From: Thalassobaculum fulvum
GTDB lineage: Bacteria; Pseudomonadota; Alphaproteobacteria; Thalassobaculales; Thalassobaculaceae
DNA length: 64,000 bases
Assembly (NCBI RefSeq): GCF_014652915.1
Contig: NZ_BMZS01000015.1
Coordinates: 62,001-126,000 of the forward strand
Reading direction: 5' to 3'
Shown here: in pieces, positions 25,360 to 35,479 of the stretch
Numbering within the stretch: the stretch's first letter is position 1
Layout: every line of letters begins with the position of its first letter
The notes under the pieces: model-generated
The model's database searches: none
Told to the model about the DNA's origin: nothing
The model's input: only the letters and a program-made list of their open reading frames with translations
Program-made: the position numbers and the translations under genes

Positions 25360-26874
25360 TCATTCCCCGCGCGGGAAGCGCTGGTTCTCCTCAAGGACGT
25401 TCAGGTCCATGTGGTTACGCATATAGCGCTCGGAAGCCCGTTGCAGCGGCTGGTAGTCCCAGGGGTAGTACGAGCCGTTGCGCAGCGCCTCGTAGACCAC
25501 CTGGCGGCGGGCCTGGCTCTGCCGGACCTCGGCGTCGAACCGGGCGGTATCCCAGCGTTCGCGAACCCGGGCGGCGAACGCCGCGGCGGTGTCCGCATGG
25601 GCGGGATCGGCGGCCAGGTCGATGAGCTCGCGCGGATCGGCGTCGAGGTCGAACAGCTGCGGCGGATCCAGGTCGCAGTGGTTGTACTTCCAGCGGCCCT
25701 CGCGGATCGACACCATCGGCGCGTAGGAGCCCTCGGCGGCGTACTCCATCAGCACCGGCGCGCCGCGCTCGCCGCCCCCGGCCACCGGCGCCAGGTCGTG
25801 GCCGTCGGTCCAGGGCAGCACCTCGCCGAGGTCGATGCCGGCGAGCCCGGCCAGGGTCGGCACCACGTCGAGGGTCGAGACCGGGGCGTCGATCCGGCCC
25901 GCGGGCAGGCCGGGCGCGGCGACCATCAGCGGTACCCGGGACGAGCCCTCGAAGAAGCTCATCTTGAACCACAGCCCGCGCTCGCCGAGCATGTCGCCGT
26001 GGTCGGACAGGAACACCACGACCGTGTTCTCGCGCATCCGGCAGCGCTCGAGCACGTCGAGCAGGGCCCCGATCTTCTCGTCCAGGTAGGAGATGTTGGC
26101 GTAGTAGGCGCGCCGCGACCGGCGCACGTCCTCGGGCGTGATGTCGAACGTCTTGTAGTCGCTGGCCAGGTACAGGCGCTGCGAGTGCGGGTCCTGGTCC
26201 TCGTAGGCGATCACCGGGACCGTCGGCTCCAGCTCGGGACAGTCGGCATACAGGTCCCAGAACCGCCGGCGCGCCACATAGGGATCGTGCGGGTGGGTGA
26301 AGCTGACGGTCAGGCACCAGGGCCGCGGGTCCTGGCCGCGCGCCAGGTCGTACAGCTTGCGCTCGGCGTGGTAGGCGACCTCGTCGTCGTACTCCATCTG
26401 GTTGCTGATCTCGGCGGTGCCGGCGCCGGTGACCGAGCCGAGGTTGTGATACCACCAGTCGATCCGCTCGCCGGGCTTTCGGTAGTCCGGGGTCCAGCCG
26501 AAATCGGCCGGGTAGATGTCGGTGGTCAGCCGCTCCTCGAAGCCGTGCAACTGGTCCGGGCCGACGAAGTGCATCTTGCCGGACAGGCAGGTCCGGTAGC
26601 CGGCGCGCCTGAGGTGGTGGGCGTAGGTCGGGATGTCGGACGCGAACTCGGCGGCGTTGTCGTAGACCCGGGTGCGCGACGGCAGCTGCCCGCTCATGAA
26701 CGACGCCCGGCCCGGCGCGCACAGCGGGCTCGCGGTGTAGGCGTTGGCGAACCGGGTCGAGCGCTCCGCCAGCGCCCGCAGATGCGGCGCGTGCAGGAAG
26801 CCGGCCGGGCCATCCGGGAACAGCGTGCCGTTCAGCTGGTCGACCATCAGGATCAGGATGTTGGGGCGGGGCAT
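25360..26874 (-). CDS. betC: Choline-sulfatase-like sulfatase
   Basis: A 504-residue arylsulfatase-superfamily enzyme. It starts PRPNILILMVDQLNG with the metal-binding Asp, and the sulfatase signature LCAPGRASFMSG carries the Cys that is matured to formylglycine. Later metal ligands are in FLSDHGDMLGERGLW. The C-terminal segment YMRNHMDLNVLEENQRFPRG matches choline sulfatases (BetC), which release choline and sulfate for glycine-betaine synthesis or as nutrients. betA, betB and betI are not adjacent. ATG 26874 is chosen over in-frame upstream starts because it begins the conserved domain directly. No signal peptide is seen, as expected for cytoplasmic BetC. Confidence 0.85.
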   Translation of the reverse strand: MPRPNILILMVDQLNGTLFPDGPAGFLHAPHLRALAERSTRFANAYTASPLCAPGRASFMSGQLPSRTRVYDNAAEFASDIPTYAHHLRRAGYRTCLSGKMHFVGPDQLHGFEERLTTDIYPADFGWTPDYRKPGERIDWWYHNLGSVTGAGTAEISNQMEYDDEVAYHAERKLYDLARGQDPRPWCLTVSFTHPHDPYVARRRFWDLYADCPELEPTVPVIAYEDQDPHSQRLYLASDYKTFDITPEDVRRSRRAYYANISYLDEKIGALLDVLERCRMRENTVVVFLSDHGDMLGERGLWFKMSFFEGSSRVPLMVAAPGLPAGRIDAPVSTLDVVPTLAGLAGIDLGEVLPWTDGHDLAPVAGGGERGAPVLMEYAAEGSYAPMVSIREGRWKYNHCDLDPPQLFDLDADPRELIDLAADPAHADTAAAFAARVRERWDTARFDAEVRQSQARRQVVYEALRNGSYYPWDYQPLQRASERYMRNHMDLNVLEENQRFPRGE

Positions 26875-27003
26875 GGCGGGTTCTCCGTCGTGACTGCGGG
26901 CAGCTTGGATCCGGTGCATGGAGAAGCTGTCCCAAGGGCGACGGCCGCCGGTTCCCGACCGGCTGCTTGACATCGCCGCCCCCTCGTTGTTCCCTCGTCG
27001 CAC

Positions 27004-27059
27004 CGCGCCGATTTGAGCCTCCAGCTTGCGGGCGCGTTACAAATGCAGCTAAAGCGGCG
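27004..27059 (+). ncRNA. SAM-II riboswitch upstream of metY
   Basis: The stretch CGCGCC (27004-27009) pairs with GGCGCG (27031-27036) as P1. This is followed by TTACAAATGCAGCTAAAGCGG, close to the SAM-II consensus end GTGATAAATGTAGCTAAA. The A/T-type loop GATTTGAGCC and the 3' AAAGCGG would form the H-type pseudoknot that binds S-adenosylmethionine. SAM-II is typical of alphaproteobacterial met genes, and here it sits about 125 bases before a methionine-synthesis gene in the same orientation. Confidence 0.85.
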
Positions 27060-27099
27060 GTCGGGTCGGAACCCGCCGCGAGCTCGTGGCGGGTTTTTT
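27054..27099 (+). terminator. Attenuator: intrinsic terminator with competing hairpin downstream of the SAM-II riboswitch
   Basis: CCCGCC (27072-27077) and GGCGGG (27088-27093) followed by TTTTTT form an intrinsic terminator. The 5' arm can alternatively pair with GCGGCGG (27054-27060), which is also the 3' edge of the riboswitch pseudoknot. SAM binding would occupy that strand, favour the terminator and switch metY off. This is an inference from pairing alone. Confidence 0.75.
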
Positions 27100-27181
27100 G
27101 TTGCCCGCTCGGCTTGCGGGCTCCGGCCTTTCCGCGCGGCGGCCGTGTTTGGTCCCCTGAACCGCTAAAACGGAGCGACCG

Positions 27182-28495
<1,314 letters not shown>

Positions 28496-28556
28496 GGTTG
28501 TCGAACGAGAGACGTCGACCGGCGGGGCGCGTGCGGCAGCCGCCGGTCGACGACGA

Positions 28557-28997
28557 TCAGGCGGCCGCCGGTGGCGCGTCCGCGGCGTCCCACCGGTTCT
28601 CGCCGCTCAGGAAGTAGCGGCCGCCGAGCTGGTGGCGCAGCCGCAGCGGATGGCGCTCGCTCAAGGCCGGAAACACGCCGGTTTCTTGGGCGAGGGCATG
28701 ATCCTCGATGATCCGGGCGACCTTGCGGGCCGCCTTGGCGACCCTACCGGCGGTCGGCCCGCCCTCCGCCGCCATGACCAGATCGAATGACGCGCTCAGT
28801 TCGTCGGGCGCCGCCCGGACGCCGAGTTCCCCGAGCACCTCGCGCTCCATCCGGTCGTGATGGACGAGGGCTCGCCGGAACCGATGCAGGCGATCGGGCC
28901 ATTCTGACCGGTCCGTCGCGGCGGTGACGGCCAGTGTCTGGGCCGATTCCAGCAGGCGGGAGTGCTGGGTCTCGAAAAGCAGGAGCACGCACGGCAT
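28557..28997 (-). CDS. Hemerythrin-like (HHE) cation-binding protein
   Basis: A 146-residue all-helical cytosolic protein. His and Glu residues expected for a di-iron four-helix bundle lie in TQHSRLLE, VHHDRMEREVL and EDHALAQETGVFPAL. It could bind oxygen, store iron or sense redox state; none is shown. ATG 28997 is chosen over the adjacent GTG 29000. It is on the same strand as, and downstream of, no obvious operon partner; the nicotinamidase gene ends 140 bases away on its upstream side. Confidence 0.75.
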   Translation of the reverse strand: MPCVLLLFETQHSRLLESAQTLAVTAATDRSEWPDRLHRFRRALVHHDRMEREVLGELGVRAAPDELSASFDLVMAAEGGPTAGRVAKAARKVARIIEDHALAQETGVFPALSERHPLRLRHQLGGRYFLSGENRWDAADAPPAAA

Positions 28998-29136
28998 CAC
29001 AGGTCCCCCTCATAGGCGAGCGTCCACCTGGATTGCGGGGCCCGGCATTGTGGCTGGGGCGGCACCGCGATACTCGGAGCGCCGCTACCCAAATTAGACG
29101 AGTATATGGTGCTTCTCGACCCTGGGGGGTACCGCG

Positions 29137-29760
29137 CTACATTGTCGCGGCGGCCACAAACTCCACTCCGGCGGTCGCCATCTCCTTCATCGCCGCTTCG
29201 AGCGAGCCGTTCAGGTCGATCGCCCGGCAGCCGTCGGTGACCACGGTAGTGGTGAAGCCGAGCCGGCGGGCGTCGAGGGCCGAGTAGGCGACGCAGAAAT
29301 CGGTCGCCAGCCCGACCAGCACCACGCTCTCGAAGCCGCGGTCGCGCAGGTAGCCGGCAAGGCCGGTCGGGGTCGTGCGGTCGTTCTCGAAGAAGGCCGA
29401 GTAGGAGTCGATCGCCGCCCGGAAGCCCTTGCGGACGATCAGCTCGGCGCCGTCCAGCGCTAGGTCGCGGTGGAAGGCGGCGCCGCCGGTGCCCTGCACG
29501 CAGTGGTCCGGCCACAGCACCTGGGTGCCGTACGGCATCTCGACCGTCTCGAACGGCGCCTTGCCGGGATGCGAGCTGGCGAACGACGAGTGGCCGGCCG
29601 GGTGCCAGTCCTGGGTGAGGATGCGGTGGGCGAAGCGCTCCGACAGCCGATTGACCACCGGCACCACCGCGTCACCGTCCGGCACCGCCAGCGCACCGCC
29701 CGGGCAGAAATCGTTCTGCACGTCGACGACGATCAGCATGTCGGTCTCTCGGGCGGCCAT
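29137..29760 (-). CDS. pncA: Nicotinamidase
   Basis: A 207-residue isochorismatase-fold amidase converting nicotinamide to nicotinate for NAD salvage. The catalytic Asp is in VVDVQNDFCPGGALAVP, metal ligands are in TQDWHPAGHSSF, the Lys is in IVRKGF, and the nucleophilic Cys is in GLATDFCVAYSALDA. All are intact. GGAGA lies upstream of ATG 29760. It is divergent to a urea/amide-type ABC importer, which raises the possibility that the importer brings in an amide used by this enzyme. Confidence 0.92.
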   Translation of the reverse strand: MAARETDMLIVVDVQNDFCPGGALAVPDGDAVVPVVNRLSERFAHRILTQDWHPAGHSSFASSHPGKAPFETVEMPYGTQVLWPDHCVQGTGGAAFHRDLALDGAELIVRKGFRAAIDSYSAFFENDRTTPTGLAGYLRDRGFESVVLVGLATDFCVAYSALDARRLGFTTTVVTDGCRAIDLNGSLEAAMKEMATAGVEFVAAATM

Positions 29761-29901
29761 GGGGGATCTCCTGCGATTGCCGTTGTGGCGCCGGGCGCGC
29801 GGGTCTATCGTTTTCATTAACCACGACATTTCAACCGCGGAAGCGGAATCTTCGGAGGAAACCCCACCGGCCGGCGGGCGCAACAGGGGAAGGCGGGACT
29901 C

Positions 29902-31071
29902 ATGACGAAGCTGACACGTCGCGACGTACTGAAGGCGGGAACCGCGGTGGCCGCGGTCGCCGCAGGGCTGCCGATGCCGGCTGTGCGGGCCGCCGAGCCG
30001 ATCAGGATCGGCGCGGTGCTGCCGTTCTCCGGCGGGCTCGAACTGTTCGGCAACCAGGCCAAGCTCGGCCTCGACCTGGCGCTGGCCGAGATCAACGGCG
30101 CCGGCGGCATCCTCGGCCGGCCGGTCGAGCTGCTGTACGAGGACAACAAGACCGATCCGAAGACCTCGGTCGAGCGCGCGACCTCGCTGATCCGGCGCGA
30201 CCAGGTGCTGGCGATCACCGGGCCGATCACCTCGAACGCCCGCGACGCCATGATGCCGACCATGAGCCGGTCGAAGGTGCCGCTGCTGTACGCCACCAAC
30301 TACGAGGGCGGCGGCTGCGACCGCTACCTGTTCGCCTTCAACACCGTGCCGAACCAGGAGCTGGAGAAGCTGCTGCCGGTGATGAAGCAGAAGGCCGGCA
30401 CCAGCTTCTACATGTTCGGCGCCGACTACGTCTGGCCGCAGAAGATGTTCGCCACCGCCAAGACCCTGGTCGAGGGCATGGGCGGTACCGTCGCCGGCAC
30501 CGAGTTCACGCCGTGGGGCGTCAAGGACTTCGCGCCGGTGATCCGCCGGATCAAGGAGTCCGGCGCCAAGGTGCTGGTGTTCGCGCTGCCGGGTGCCGAC
30601 GGCATCACCTTCATCAAGCAGGCCGAGGACCTCGGCCTGATGAAGGATGTCACGGTGGCGTTCCTCGGCTTCGCCGAGACCTATCTCGGCGCCTTCGGCC
30701 CCGGTAAAGGCCAGAACATGTGGGTGACCGTGCCGTTCGCCGCCAGTCTCGACAATCCGGCGGTGCACGACTTCGTGCAGCGCGCCACCGCGGCCGCCGG
30801 CGGGCCGGTGCCGGTGTCGCACTACGCCTACACCCACCACACCGCGCTGAAGGCGGTGAAGGACGCGCTGGAGAAGGTCGGCAAGGTCGACCGCGAGGCG
30901 CTGGTCGACGGCCTTGAGGGCCTCTCCTTCGGAACCTCGGTCGGCCCGATCAGCATCGGCGCCAAGGACCACCACGTCAGCATGCCGATGTTCCTGGCCA
31001 AGACCGAGGGCGAGGGGCTGGTCGTGGTCGACCAGCTCGGCGTGATCGCGCCGAACGCGGGGTGCTCCTGA
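29902..31071 (+). CDS. Urea/amide-type ABC transporter substrate-binding protein
   Basis: A 389-residue periplasmic binding protein of the LivJ/UrtA/AmiC type. The N-terminus has a twin-arginine motif (LTRRDVLKAG) and ends VRAAEP, so Tat export is likely. The mature protein begins IRIGAVLPFSGGLELFG and contains the ligand-pocket region YATNYEGGGCDRYLF, a pattern common in the UrtA/AmiC/FmdD group and not in classic LivJ. First gene of a five-gene importer; its stop overlaps the next start by ten bases. The ligand may be urea, a short amide or a related compound. Confidence 0.9.
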   Translation: MTKLTRRDVLKAGTAVAAVAAGLPMPAVRAAEPIRIGAVLPFSGGLELFGNQAKLGLDLALAEINGAGGILGRPVELLYEDNKTDPKTSVERATSLIRRDQVLAITGPITSNARDAMMPTMSRSKVPLLYATNYEGGGCDRYLFAFNTVPNQELEKLLPVMKQKAGTSFYMFGADYVWPQKMFATAKTLVEGMGGTVAGTEFTPWGVKDFAPVIRRIKESGAKVLVFALPGADGITFIKQAEDLGLMKDVTVAFLGFAETYLGAFGPGKGQNMWVTVPFAASLDNPAVHDFVQRATAAAGGPVPVSHYAYTHHTALKAVKDALEKVGKVDREALVDGLEGLSFGTSVGPISIGAKDHHVSMPMFLAKTEGEGLVVVDQLGVIAPNAGCS

Positions 31072-31841
31072 GCGACCGGGCAATCCCGGCGGCCGATCAT
31101 CCGGGGAGCGGGTTTCTCGAGGTCGCCGGGCTGGTCCGGGCATTCGGCGGGGTCCGGGCGGTCGACGGCGTCGACCTGATGCTGGGCGCCGGCGAGCTGC
31201 TGTCGATCATCGGGCCGAACGGCTGCGGCAAGACCACCCTGTTCAACCTGCTGACCGGCCAGCTCGCCCCGACCGCCGGCCGGATCCGGTTCGAGGGAAG
31301 GGATCTCGCCGGCCTGCCGCCGCACCGGGTCGCCGAGGCCGGGATCGTGCGCAAGTTCCAGGTGCCGTCGGTGTTCCCGGCGCTGAGCGTCGCGGAGAAC
31401 CTGCGGACCGCACTGGCCGCCCCGGCGGCCCGCCGCGGGGCTCGTCGGCTCGACCCCGATGCTCTGCTGCGGCTGGTCGACCTGGAGGCGAATGCCGAAA
31501 CCGCGGCCGGCGAGCTGGCGCACGGTGCCAAGCAGTGGCTGGAGCTGGCGATGGTGGTGGCGGCCGGGCCGCGCCTGCTGCTGCTCGACGAGCCGACCGC
31601 CGGCATGACCCGGGCGGAGAGCGAGTCGACGGTCCGGCTGATCCGGCGGCTGCGCGACCAGACCGGGACGGCGGCGATCGTGATCGAGCACGACATGGCG
31701 GTGGTCGAAACCCTGTCGGCACCGGTGGCGGTGATGATCGCCGGGCGGATCGTGGCCCATGGCGACTACGCCGCAGTGCGGGCCGACCCGGCGGTGCGGG
31801 CGGCGTATTTCGGCAAGGCAGGAGCCGTCGCTCATGGCTGA
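31062..31841 (+). CDS. Urea/amide-type ABC transporter ATP-binding protein (UrtD/LivG-like)
   Basis: A 259-residue ABC ATPase with Walker A GPNGCGKT and Walker B LLLLDEPTAGM. The signature is LAHGAKQWLELAM in place of LSGG, which is the form seen in UrtD proteins, so the ATPase should still be active. It starts at a GTG overlapping the binding-protein stop and overlaps the following ATPase by eight bases, indicating coupled translation. Confidence 0.9.
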   Translation: MLLSDRAIPAADHPGSGFLEVAGLVRAFGGVRAVDGVDLMLGAGELLSIIGPNGCGKTTLFNLLTGQLAPTAGRIRFEGRDLAGLPPHRVAEAGIVRKFQVPSVFPALSVAENLRTALAAPAARRGARRLDPDALLRLVDLEANAETAAGELAHGAKQWLELAMVVAAGPRLLLLDEPTAGMTRAESESTVRLIRRLRDQTGTAAIVIEHDMAVVETLSAPVAVMIAGRIVAHGDYAAVRADPAVRAAYFGKAGAVAHG

Positions 31842-32535
31842 CGGAACGCTGCTGGAGATCGCCGGGCTGACCGCCGGCTACGGCGGCGGCATGGTGCTGC
31901 ACGGCCTCGACCTGACCGTCGGCCCGGGTGAGCCGGTGGCGCTGATGGGCCGCAACGGCGTCGGCAAGACCACCCTGCTGAAGACGGTCATGGGGCTGCT
32001 GCGCCCGCGCGGCGGCACGATCCGGCTCGACGGCGCGCGGATCGACGGGCTGCCGCCGTTTCGGATCGCGCGCGCCGGCATCGCCTATGTGCCGCAGGGC
32101 CGCGAGGTGTTCGCCGACCTGACGGTGGAGGAGAACCTGATCCTCGGCGACTTGGCGGCGGCCGATGCCGGGCGCGGCTACGAGTTGTTTCCGGCTCTGG
32201 CGGAGCGCCGGCGCGAGCCGGCCGGACGGCTGTCCGGCGGGCAGCAGCAGCAGCTCGCCATCGCCCGGGCCCTGATGGCCCGGCCCCGCCTGCTGCTGCT
32301 CGACGAGCCATCCGAGGGGGTGCAGCCCTCGGTGGTGATTGAGATGGCCGACGCCCTGGCCGCGGTGGCGGCGGCCGAAGGCATGGCGGTGGTGCTGGTC
32401 GAGCAGAACGTCGACCTGGCCCTGCGGCTCGCCGGGCGCGTCGTGTTCATGGACCGGGGCCGCGTAGTGGCGGAGGAGGGCGGCGACGCCCTGCGGGCCG
32501 ATCCGTCCCGGCTGGACGCCCACCTGGTGCTGTAG
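31834..32535 (+). CDS. Urea/amide-type ABC transporter ATP-binding protein (UrtE/LivF-like)
   Basis: A 233-residue ABC ATPase with Walker A GRNGVGKTT, signature LSGGQQQQLAIARAL and Walker B LLLLDEPSEGVQP. The GRNGVGKTTLLKT and SEGVQP forms match UrtE. It pairs with the preceding ATPase in the heterodimer that drives uptake. The first permease gene begins 14 bases after its stop. Confidence 0.92.
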   Translation: MADGTLLEIAGLTAGYGGGMVLHGLDLTVGPGEPVALMGRNGVGKTTLLKTVMGLLRPRGGTIRLDGARIDGLPPFRIARAGIAYVPQGREVFADLTVEENLILGDLAAADAGRGYELFPALAERRREPAGRLSGGQQQQLAIARALMARPRLLLLDEPSEGVQPSVVIEMADALAAVAAAEGMAVVLVEQNVDLALRLAGRVVFMDRGRVVAEEGGDALRADPSRLDAHLVL

Positions 32536-32549
32536 CGGAGGCGGCTGCG

Positions 32550-33410
32550 ATGCATCTGGCGACCCTGCTCCTCGACGGCGCCAACGCGGTGCTGATCCTG
32601 ATGCTGGTGGCGCTCGGCCTGGCGATCGTGTTCGGGCTGATGAACGTCATCAACCTGGCCCATGGCGAGTTCCTGATGCTCGGCGCCTACGTGGTGCTGG
32701 CGGCCGGCCAGGCCGGGCTACCGTTCTGGGTCGGCCTGGCGCTGGCGCCGCCGGCGGTCGCCCTGGTCGGGCTGGTGGCCGAGGAGGTGCTGGTTCGGCA
32801 CACCTACACCCGCCTGCTCGACACCATCCTGGCGACCTGGGGGCTGTCGCTGGTGCTGCGGCAGGCGGCGGTGCTGCTGTACGGTCCCGGCTCGCACTCG
32901 GTGGTGCCGCCGGATCTCGGCGCGGTGACGATCGCCGGCAGCCCGTACCCGGTGTACCGGCTGGTGGTGATGGCGATCAGCCTGACGGCCATCGCCGCCA
33001 CCTTCGCGCTGTTCTTCCGGACCCGCTTCGGCCTGGCCGCCCGGGCGGTGATCGCCAACCGGGCGATGGCCTCGTGCCTCGGCATCGACACGCGGCGGCT
33101 CGACCGCTGGACCTTCGCGGTCGGGGCCGGGCTGGCCGGGCTGGCCGGCGCGGCGATGGCGCCGCTGATAGCGGTCGACCCGCAGGCCGGCCTCGGCTGG
33201 CTGGTGCCGGCGTTCCTGGCGATCCTGGTCGGCGGCCTCGGCTCGATCGCCGGGCCGCTGGTCGGGGCGGCCGGGATCGGCGGACTCGACAGCCTGACCG
33301 CCGCGGTGGCGTCGCCGGTGTGGGCGCAGCTCGCGGTGTTCGTGGCGGCCATCCTGGTGATCCGGCTGCGCCCGACCGGGCTGATCGCCCGGCGGCGGCG
33401 GGAGTCCTGA
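32550..33410 (+). CDS. Urea/amide-type ABC transporter permease (UrtB/LivH-like)
   Basis: A 286-residue inner-membrane permease with about eight hydrophobic helices. The conserved FGLMNVINLAHGEFLMLGAY segment of LivH/UrtB lies at about residues 30-49, and a later GLGSIAGPLVGAA loop contacts the ATPases. GGAGG precedes the ATG. It is followed by the LivM-type permease after 4 bases. Confidence 0.92.
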   Translation: MHLATLLLDGANAVLILMLVALGLAIVFGLMNVINLAHGEFLMLGAYVVLAAGQAGLPFWVGLALAPPAVALVGLVAEEVLVRHTYTRLLDTILATWGLSLVLRQAAVLLYGPGSHSVVPPDLGAVTIAGSPYPVYRLVVMAISLTAIAATFALFFRTRFGLAARAVIANRAMASCLGIDTRRLDRWTFAVGAGLAGLAGAAMAPLIAVDPQAGLGWLVPAFLAILVGGLGSIAGPLVGAAGIGGLDSLTAAVASPVWAQLAVFVAAILVIRLRPTGLIARRRRES

Positions 33411-33414
33411 CGGC

Positions 33415-34398
33415 ATGCGGTCGTGGCGCACCGTCGACCTGGTCGGGTTGCTCGCCCTGGCGGTCCTGCTGGCGCTGCCGGCGGTCGCGCCGTCCTGGCT
33501 GGTCGGCGACTTGGCGATGTATCTGAGCTACGCGCTGCTGGCGGTCGCCCTGGCCTTCGCCTGGGGGCATTGCGGGCTGCTCAGCCTGGGGCACGGCGTG
33601 TTCTTCGGGATCGGCGCCTACGCCATGGGGACCCTGACCCTCGGCATGCTGCCCGGGCTGGAGGCGGTGCGCTCGACCTGGCTCGGCCTGGTGTTCGCGG
33701 TGATCGCCTCGGGGGCGACCGCCTGGACCATCGGCTGGTTCACCTTCGCCGGCCGCGGCCTGCACGGCGCGTTCTTCGGGATCGTCACCCTGGCGCTAGC
33801 GGTGGTGTTCGAACGGCTGGCGATCAACTGGGACTGGCTCGGCGGGCTGAACGGGCTGATGAACGTGCCGCCGATCACCCTCGGGCCGAACGGCGACGGC
33901 GCCGAGCTGTGGGAGCCGGTACCGCTGTTCTACGTCATGCTCGGGGTGCTGGCGGCGACGGTCGCCGGGCTCACCGCCTACCAGCGCTCGGACCGCGGGC
34001 TGGCGCTGGCGGCGCTGCGCGAGAACGAGCTCAGGGCCCGCGCGCTCGGCTACGACACCGGTGCCCTGAAGCGCCGGGCCTTCGCCCTGTCGGGCGCGGT
34101 CGCCGGGCTGGCCGGCGCGCTGTTCGTGGTGCAGTTCGGCTTCGCCTCGCCGGCGCTGATCGGCTTCTCGCTGTCGGCCGAGGCGCTGATCTGGGTGGCG
34201 CTCGGCGGCCGCGGCGAGCTGGTCTCGGCGGCCGTCGGCGTGATCGCGCTGCGGCTGCTGGACAGCCAGTTCTCCAGCAGCCTGGAGGCGTGGTGGCCGC
34301 TGGTGGTCGGGCTGATCTTCATGGCCGTCGTGGTGCTGCTGCCGCGCGGGATCGTCGGCGAGGCGGTGTACCGGATCGCCCGCCAGCGCGGCCGCTAG
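33415..34398 (+). CDS. Urea/amide-type ABC transporter permease (UrtC/LivM-like)
   Basis: A 327-residue permease, last gene of the importer operon. LivM/UrtC features include the HCGLLSLGHGVFFGIGAYAMG segment (about 60-80), a glycine-rich loop near GGLNGLMNVPP, and the ATPase-contact region ALRENELRARALGYD. About nine hydrophobic helices are predicted. It ends 3 bases before the convergent ICL/PEP-mutase-family gene. Confidence 0.92.
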   Translation: MRSWRTVDLVGLLALAVLLALPAVAPSWLVGDLAMYLSYALLAVALAFAWGHCGLLSLGHGVFFGIGAYAMGTLTLGMLPGLEAVRSTWLGLVFAVIASGATAWTIGWFTFAGRGLHGAFFGIVTLALAVVFERLAINWDWLGGLNGLMNVPPITLGPNGDGAELWEPVPLFYVMLGVLAATVAGLTAYQRSDRGLALAALRENELRARALGYDTGALKRRAFALSGAVAGLAGALFVVQFGFASPALIGFSLSAEALIWVALGGRGELVSAAVGVIALRLLDSQFSSSLEAWWPLVVGLIFMAVVVLLPRGIVGEAVYRIARQRGR

Positions 34399-34401
34399 AA
34401 T

Positions 34402-35232
34402 TCAGCCGCGGCCTTCCTTACGGTCGGCGAAGAAGCCGTTGAGCTCGCGGCTCGCGGCGGCGTTCTTGAAGGCCGCGAAGCTGCCTTCGTCGGCAATGCC
34501 GCGGGCGGCCCGCAGGAACTCGCCATAGGCGGCACGGGCGAGCGAGCCGCCGACGCTGATCCGCCGGGCGCCCAGCGCGGCCAGCTCCGCGACCGGCCGG
34601 CCGAGGGTCAGCACGTTCACCGGCTTCGGCGCCACCGCCTGCACCACGGTGCCGATCTGGGCGTCGTCGCCGATCCCGGGGGCGTACAGGCAGTCGGCGC
34701 CGGCCTCGGCGAACGCCTTGAGCCGGCGCACCGTTTCGTCCAGGTCCGGTCGACCGGCGATGAAGCCCTCCGAGCGGGCGGTCAGCAGCACGCCGCTGCC
34801 GGTCCGGTCGATCGCCGCACGGGCGGCGGCGACGCGGGCGACCGCCAGGTCGAAGTCGTACAGCGGGGCGTCCGGGTTGCCGGTGGAATCCTCGACCGAC
34901 ACGCCGGCGATGCCGGTGTCGGCGGCGGCCGCGATGTTGGTCGCCACCCCGTCGGGATCGTCGGCGAAGGCGTTCTCGTAGTCGGCGTTGACCGGCAGGT
35001 CGGTGGCCTCGACGATCGCCTGAAGGTGAGCCAGCACGTCGTCGCGGGTCACCCCGTTGTCGGGCCGGCCCATCGCCCAGGCCATGCCGGCGCTGGTCGA
35101 GGCCAGCGCCTTGAAGCCGAGCCGCTGCAGCATGATCGCCGAGCCGACGTCCCACGGGTTCGGAATGACGAAGCAGCCGCTGTCGTGCAGGCGGCGGAAG
35201 GCGGCGCGCTTCTCGGCGACGGTTGCGGGCAT
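34402..35232 (-). CDS. Isocitrate lyase/PEP mutase family protein
   Basis: A 276-residue TIM-barrel protein of the ICL/PEPM superfamily. It begins with the family pattern CFVIPNPWDVGSAIML, followed by STSAGMAWAMG, and has VNADYENAF and GVSVEDSTG, the metal-binding region (Asp and Glu). The ICL signature KKCGH is absent, as in the carboxyphosphonoenolpyruvate mutase/2-methylisocitrate-lyase-like branch. Such proteins cleave or rearrange small carboxylates; the reaction here is not known. GGAGG stands before ATG 35232. Confidence 0.85.
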   Translation of the reverse strand: MPATVAEKRAAFRRLHDSGCFVIPNPWDVGSAIMLQRLGFKALASTSAGMAWAMGRPDNGVTRDDVLAHLQAIVEATDLPVNADYENAFADDPDGVATNIAAAADTGIAGVSVEDSTGNPDAPLYDFDLAVARVAAARAAIDRTGSGVLLTARSEGFIAGRPDLDETVRRLKAFAEAGADCLYAPGIGDDAQIGTVVQAVAPKPVNVLTLGRPVAELAALGARRISVGGSLARAAYGEFLRAARGIADEGSFAAFKNAAASRELNGFFADRKEGRG

Positions 35233-35347
35233 GGCGGATCCTCCACGGCACGGGTTGGTTGGCGCGCACAATGCGGAGAGTGACCGGCCGGCCGTAGAGC
35301 CACTATTTGAAGGGGGCATGGGGCCAGCCGGAGTCGCCCGTCGCGCC

Positions 35348-35453
35348 ATGGGTCCCGGCTCTCCGCGGCTTCGCCGCTCCGGCCGCGATGAGGCCGATCT
35401 GTTTCCCTCATCCCGGAGCGGGCCGCCGCAAGGCGGAGTGCATCCGGGACCTA
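35348..35453. repeat. Dispersed palindromic intergenic element, copy C
   Basis: GGGTCCCGG at 35350 and CCGGGACC at 35444 form the outer inverted arms, with TTTCCCTCATCCCGGAGCG inside as in copies A and B. It occupies the gap between the pyruvate kinase gene (downstream end) and the PEP-mutase-family gene start. Confidence 0.6.
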
Positions 35454-35479
35454 CCGGCCGAGGTCGGCTCGAGCTTCCC

